Notes under the pieces: model-generated | Databases searched by the model: none | Seen by the model: only the letters and a program-made list of their open reading frames with translations | Told to the model about the DNA's origin: nothing | Part shown: piece by piece, positions 33,877 to 37,006 of the stretch | How the letters are laid out: every line of letters starts with the position of its first letter | Position numbering within the stretch: the first letter of the stretch is position 1 | Translations under genes and position numbers: made by a program | Assembly: GCA_024653325.1 (NCBI GenBank) | Contig: JANLFX010000025.1 | Location: 1-37,006, forward strand | Length of the DNA stretch: 37,006 nucleotides | Direction of reading: 5' to 3' | From: Anaerolineae bacterium | GTDB taxonomy: Bacteria; Chloroflexota; Anaerolineae; JACIWR01

Positions 33877-35329
33877 AATAGGGATACCACCAATCCTTGA
33901 ATCCCCCCTCGATGTCCCAATGCACATGTTTCGTCTGCCAGAATTCCTCCAGACCCTCCTCGCCCAACTCCCGGCCCAGGCCGCTCATCTTCATCCCACC
34001 GAAAGGACCGGCGTAATTGTCGGTGAGCGGATCATTGATCCAGATGGTCCCAGCCCGCACCTCTTCGTAAAAACGGCGCACCTTGCGTGCGTCATGGGAA
34101 TAGAGACAGGCCCCTAACCCGTATTCGGTGTCGTTCGCCAAAGCGATAGCTTCGTCGAAGGTGTCATAAGCCATGATAGGGATCGTGGGACCGAAAGTCT
34201 CCTCGCGCATGATGCGCATCGAGTGATCCACATCCACCAACACCGTTGGCTCATAGAAAAAACCGCGTTCCAGGTGTGGTGGGCGCCGCCCACCTACCAG
34301 CACCTTTGCCCCTCTGGACAGGGCATCGGCCACGTGCTCTTCTACTTTGGAACGGTACGCATCGCCGATCATCGGTCCCACGTCGGTGGTGGGTTCGATG
34401 CCCGGTCCCAGTCGCAGTTTACTCACCCTTTCGGCCAGCGCTTCGGCAAACTCAAGAAGCATGGTGCGTGGGACATAGACCCGCTCGGTGGAAGTGCAGA
34501 CTTGCCCGGCGTTGATCAGCGCCGCGTAGGACAGTGCCTCTACTGCCGTTGCCAGCGGTGCGTCGTCGGCGATGACAAACGGGTCTTTGCCCCCCAGTTC
34601 CAGGTGAAGCTTCTTTATCTGCCCGGCAGTGAGGCGGGCGATGTGTTGTCCCACGGCCGTGGAACCGGTGAAAGCAATTACCGGCACGTCGGGATGAGTA
34701 ACCAGTGCATCCCCCACCTCGCTTCCCCGCCCGGTGACCACGTTGATCACCCCCGGTGGGAAGTGATCGAAAGCCACCTGGATCATGCGTAGCGTGGTAA
34801 GAGGGGTCAGGCTGGAGGGTTTGGCCACGACGGTGTTGCCAGCCACCAGAGCGGGGGCCATCTTCCACAGCAAAAGCAGGATGGGATAGTTCCAGGGAAC
34901 GATGCAACCGACCACCCCATAGGGCTCTTTCAGCACCAGGGAAAGCTGGCCCGCTGCCGGAGAGGGAATCACCCTGCCACGGATGTGGCGGCCCAGTTCG
35001 GCGTAGTAGTCCAATGTGTTCAGGGACCAGTCAATTTCCTCCGCGTTCTCCGGGACGGGTTTGCCTTCCTCCAGGGTAAGGAGGCGTACCAGTTCATCGA
35101 AGTGATCGCGCATCCGGGCTGCGGCCTGGTGCAGCATTTGCGCCCGCTCCAGGGCAGTGGTCTGTCGCCAGGCGGGGAAGGCCGCCTTCGCCGCTGCCAC
35201 CGCCCGCTCCACGTCTGCCGGCGTACCCGCCGGCACTGTGTCCAGCACCTCCTCGGTAGCGGGATCAGCGACTTCAATGACCTGACCGGAAGTCGAGTCC
35301 ACCCCCACGCCGTTGATCCACATTCTCAT
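33875..35329 (-). CDS. NAD(P)-dependent aldehyde dehydrogenase
   Basis: A 484-residue ALDH-superfamily enzyme. The catalytic Cys278 is in GQVCTSTERVYVP, the general-base Glu244 in LELGGKDP and Asn147 in PWNYP. The cofactor-binding segment VVAKPSSLTPL and the late ETFGPTIPIM motif are also present. Closest by pattern to betaine-, aminobutyraldehyde- or succinate-semialdehyde-type ALDHs, so it may oxidise an amino-aldehyde made by an aminotransferase. Start ATG 35329 has AGGAGG in front. Its C-terminal codons end inside a repeat array. It follows a broken SMR gene. Confidence 0.92.
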   Translation of the reverse strand: MRMWINGVGVDSTSGQVIEVADPATEEVLDTVPAGTPADVERAVAAAKAAFPAWRQTTALERAQMLHQAAARMRDHFDELVRLLTLEEGKPVPENAEEIDWSLNTLDYYAELGRHIRGRVIPSPAAGQLSLVLKEPYGVVGCIVPWNYPILLLLWKMAPALVAGNTVVAKPSSLTPLTTLRMIQVAFDHFPPGVINVVTGRGSEVGDALVTHPDVPVIAFTGSTAVGQHIARLTAGQIKKLHLELGGKDPFVIADDAPLATAVEALSYAALINAGQVCTSTERVYVPRTMLLEFAEALAERVSKLRLGPGIEPTTDVGPMIGDAYRSKVEEHVADALSRGAKVLVGGRRPPHLERGFFYEPTVLVDVDHSMRIMREETFGPTIPIMAYDTFDEAIALANDTEYGLGACLYSHDARKVRRFYEEVRAGTIWINDPLTDNYAGPFGGMKMSGLGRELGEEGLEEFWQTKHVHWDIEGGFKDWWYPY

Positions 35330-35388
35330 CGTCGCCTCCTAAATCTGCAACTTTGCGTATTTTGCGTCGTGGCGTGAACACCGTTGAT

Positions 35389-35724
35389 CTACATCTGCAA
35401 CAGGAACATCCCACCGATCACGAAGGCGAGTCCGGCCAGTCGCCGCAGCGACAAAGCCTCGCCAAAGAGCCACCAACCGGCAATGGCCAGCAACACAGCG
35501 GCTACACCCACCCACAGGGTAAAGATGACAGCCAGTTCAGCATGCCGCAATAGCCAAGCAAAGATAACCAAGGCCAGGCTGTAAACCACCAGTCCAATGG
35601 CCAACCCCGGCCAGCGGTTCGTTTCGGCTCACCATTTGAAAGCCAGATCGCCCGCCATCTCCAGGCTGGCAGCGAGCAGAAGCAAACCCCACAGGATCCA
35701 ATCAATGGAGTGGATCATTTTCAT
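35389..35724 (-). pseudogene. small multidrug resistance (SMR) transporter with in-frame TGA
   Basis: Starting at ATG 35724 behind AAGAGGT, the frame gives IDWILWGLLLLAASLEMAGDLA, then FKW, then TGA at 35629-35631, and resumes in the same frame as AETNRWPGLAIGLVVYSLA through three more hydrophobic helices to TAG. The total is about 110 residues, the size of an SMR protein, and includes the membrane Glu of helix 1 (SLEM) needed for proton antiport. So one nonsense codon splits an otherwise complete gene. Other genes here end in TGA, so the code is standard. It may be a pseudogene, an assembly error or a read-through case. A polyamine export role would fit the neighbouring PotD-like gene but is only inferred. 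Confidence 0.7.
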
Positions 35725-35740
35725 GCCAATACCTCTTACC

Positions 35741-35768
35741 CTCCCACAGGTTTAGGAACCTGTGGGAG
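35741..35768. repeat. palindrome between potD-like and SMR genes
   Basis: Perfect 12-bp arms CTCCCACAGGTT / AACCTGTGGGAG with loop TAGG. No T-run on the minus strand. The AGGTT..AACCT core recurs at 30660-30692. Confidence 0.7.
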
Positions 35769-35784
35769 AGTTCACTGCCTTCCG

Positions 35785-36933
35785 TCAAGGGCCCGCAGCC
35801 TTGACCTCGGTCCAGAAGCGCTCGTAAAGGGGTGTGGCCTCACCTACGTCCTCGATCCACTCCAGCTTGGCCATCACTTCCGGGGGTGGGTAGATAGCCG
35901 GTTCATTTAAAATCTCGGGGTCAATAAACTCCGTGGCCGCCGCGTTAGGGCTGGCGTACCAGGTGAAATTAGAGTTCGCCGCCGCCACCTCCGGACGCAG
36001 CAGGTAATTGATGAACACCTCAGCGGTGTATTTGTTGGGCGCAGTTTTGGGAATGCACAGGTTATCAGCCCAGATAGTAGAGCCCTCTTTAGGGATAGCA
36101 TACCAGATGCGCTCGTCTTCGGCAGCAGCCATAAAAATATCGCCGCTCCAACCGTGGGCCATCACCGTTTCGTCGGCGCTGATCAGATCCTCGAATTGTT
36201 CGCTATCGTAGGCATAGACCCACTGCTTTTGCTGGATGAGCAAGTCTCGCGCCTTCATCAGCTCTTCCTCGCTGGTGGAGTTCAACGAGTAACCGAGATA
36301 TTTCAGCGCTGCCCCGATGCTCTCGCGGCTGTCGTTTAGCATGGTAAATTTGCCGGCATACTGTGCAGCTATTTCCGGATCGAACAGGTAGGCCCAACTG
36401 TCCGGTGGCTCTTCAAAGACCTCGGTATTATAGCCGATGCCCGTCGTGCCCCACAGATAGGGCACACAATGTACCATTCCAGGGTCATAAGGTGGATCGG
36501 CGAACTTGGGATCAATGTTAACGATGTTGGGCAGATTCTCATAATTCAGTTCTGCCAGTAATCCCTGAGCAATCATGATTTTGACCATATAGTCGGAGGG
36601 AACGATGACATCGTATCCGGTAGCGCCAGCCTGCAGCTTGGCCAACAGTTCCTCATTGCTGGCAAAAGTGTCCTCTATCACGCGCACGCCGAACTCGGCT
36701 TCGAAATCCTTGTACACCTGAGGTTCTATGTACTCGGACCAGTTGTAAACGTGGAGTACCTCGGCCAGTTTCGGCTCCTCGGGTTTGACCACCGGCGTCG
36801 CTGTGACCTCGGCTGCCGGACCGGTTGGCGCACTGGTGGGCTGCACCGGACCTCCACGACAGGCAATAACCAGCACCACCAGACCGCCCAAAATCAGGCA
36901 GATTACAACCATACGCCAGGTGAACCCCTTCAT
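35785..36933 (-). CDS. potD: PotD-type polyamine ABC transporter substrate-binding lipoprotein
   Basis: A 382-residue periplasmic-type binding protein anchored by a lipobox (VIAC, Cys25), followed by a Pro/Thr linker. The mature part opens with LHVYNWSEYIEPQVYKDFE, the hallmark of spermidine/putrescine-binding proteins, and later has VPYLWGTTGIGYNTE, YDSEQFEDLI and GWSGDIFMAA, which help line the ligand pocket. Ligand choice between putrescine, spermidine and other amines cannot be read by eye. The permease and ATPase genes are not in the window. GGGAGGAAG precedes ATG 36933. An inverted copy of a MITE-like element ends 21 bases upstream, so it may supply the leader. Confidence 0.88.
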   Translation of the reverse strand: MKGFTWRMVVICLILGGLVVLVIACRGGPVQPTSAPTGPAAEVTATPVVKPEEPKLAEVLHVYNWSEYIEPQVYKDFEAEFGVRVIEDTFASNEELLAKLQAGATGYDVIVPSDYMVKIMIAQGLLAELNYENLPNIVNIDPKFADPPYDPGMVHCVPYLWGTTGIGYNTEVFEEPPDSWAYLFDPEIAAQYAGKFTMLNDSRESIGAALKYLGYSLNSTSEEELMKARDLLIQQKQWVYAYDSEQFEDLISADETVMAHGWSGDIFMAAAEDERIWYAIPKEGSTIWADNLCIPKTAPNKYTAEVFINYLLRPEVAAANSNFTWYASPNAAATEFIDPEILNEPAIYPPPEVMAKLEWIEDVGEATPLYERFWTEVKAAGP

Positions 36934-36953
36934 GATTCTTCCTCCCTTCTCAC

Positions 36954-37006
36954 CTCGACAATGTTAAATTCGGGCTTTTTGACCTCTCCTAACCCCTCCC
37001 TCACCC
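36954..37006. mobile_element. partial inverted copy of the MITE-like element
   Basis: All 53 bases are the exact reverse complement of 8598-8650, the G-rich half plus one terminal repeat. The window ends inside it, so the other end is not visible. The same end faces the downstream gene as in the first copy. Confidence 0.75.

Noticed and set aside
35389-35724. TGA read as Trp (changed genetic code)
   Set aside because: Many clear genes here stop at TGA, for example amzA, hutU and vapC, so the standard code applies.
35741-35768. Palindrome as a terminator for the potD-like gene
   Set aside because: No T-run follows on the minus strand; listed as a repeat only.

Overview
This is a 37 kb bacterial window of moderately high GC with tightly packed genes. 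The mix points to a Chloroflexota-like organism, perhaps Anaerolineae. It combines an archaemetzincin, a GlpX-type FBPase, a LipS-like radical SAM protein with a lipoate ligase, a large MoxR/DUF58/von Willebrand A operon, GerMN and Gmad2 lipoproteins, and a tungsten-type aldehyde:ferredoxin oxidoreductase. This placement is inferred from gene content only; there is no rRNA or tRNA to anchor it.

Layout. (1) 298-3595, plus strand: archaemetzincin, glpX, then an lpdA-like gene that loses its C-terminal third and runs into a small toxin/DUF2283 pair. (2) 3603-6346: LipS-like radical SAM protein and lipoate ligase. The ligase frame is fused to a VapB-type antitoxin followed by VapC, and a diverged copy of the ligase 3' end lies beyond the module. 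(3) 6347-8403: DUF503 protein and a stand-alone urocanate hydratase. (4) 8404-8761: non-coding, with a palindrome and a 153-bp MITE-like element. (5) 8762-26180, plus strand: a long envelope-type locus with two lipoproteins (GerMN, Gmad2), an exported Ig/GATase-like membrane protein, an ABC-2 ATPase and permease, a coiled-coil membrane protein, a MoxR ATPase, a DUF58 protein, a VCBS/TPR-like lipoprotein, a BatA-like vWA protein and a 960-residue double-vWA protein. Between moxR and DUF58 lies an insertion with one antisense gene and nested inverted repeats. (6) 26185-26217: strong hairpin serving as terminator for the minus strand. (7) 36933-26222, minus strand: a run of nine genes read leftwards (PotD-type binding protein, SMR transporter with an in-frame TGA, aldehyde dehydrogenase, two class III aminotransferases, two saccharopine-dehydrogenase-like enzymes, an Isf-type iron-sulfur flavoprotein and an AOR). 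It looks like an uptake and oxidation pathway for an amine or amino acid.

How the genes may work together. Region 5 has the usual MoxR-DUF58-vWA set, thought to assemble or mature envelope complexes, here joined with an ABC-2 exporter and lipoproteins. Region 7 would import an amine, transaminate or deaminate it, and oxidise the aldehydes through NAD(P) (ALDH) and ferredoxin (AOR). The substrate cannot be read from sequence.

The most unusual structural feature is repeat content. Short palindromes and degenerate CTTCC(A)-type arrays sit at gene junctions, supply start-proximal codons, stop codons or C-termini of neighbouring genes, and in two places lie in frame inside coding regions.
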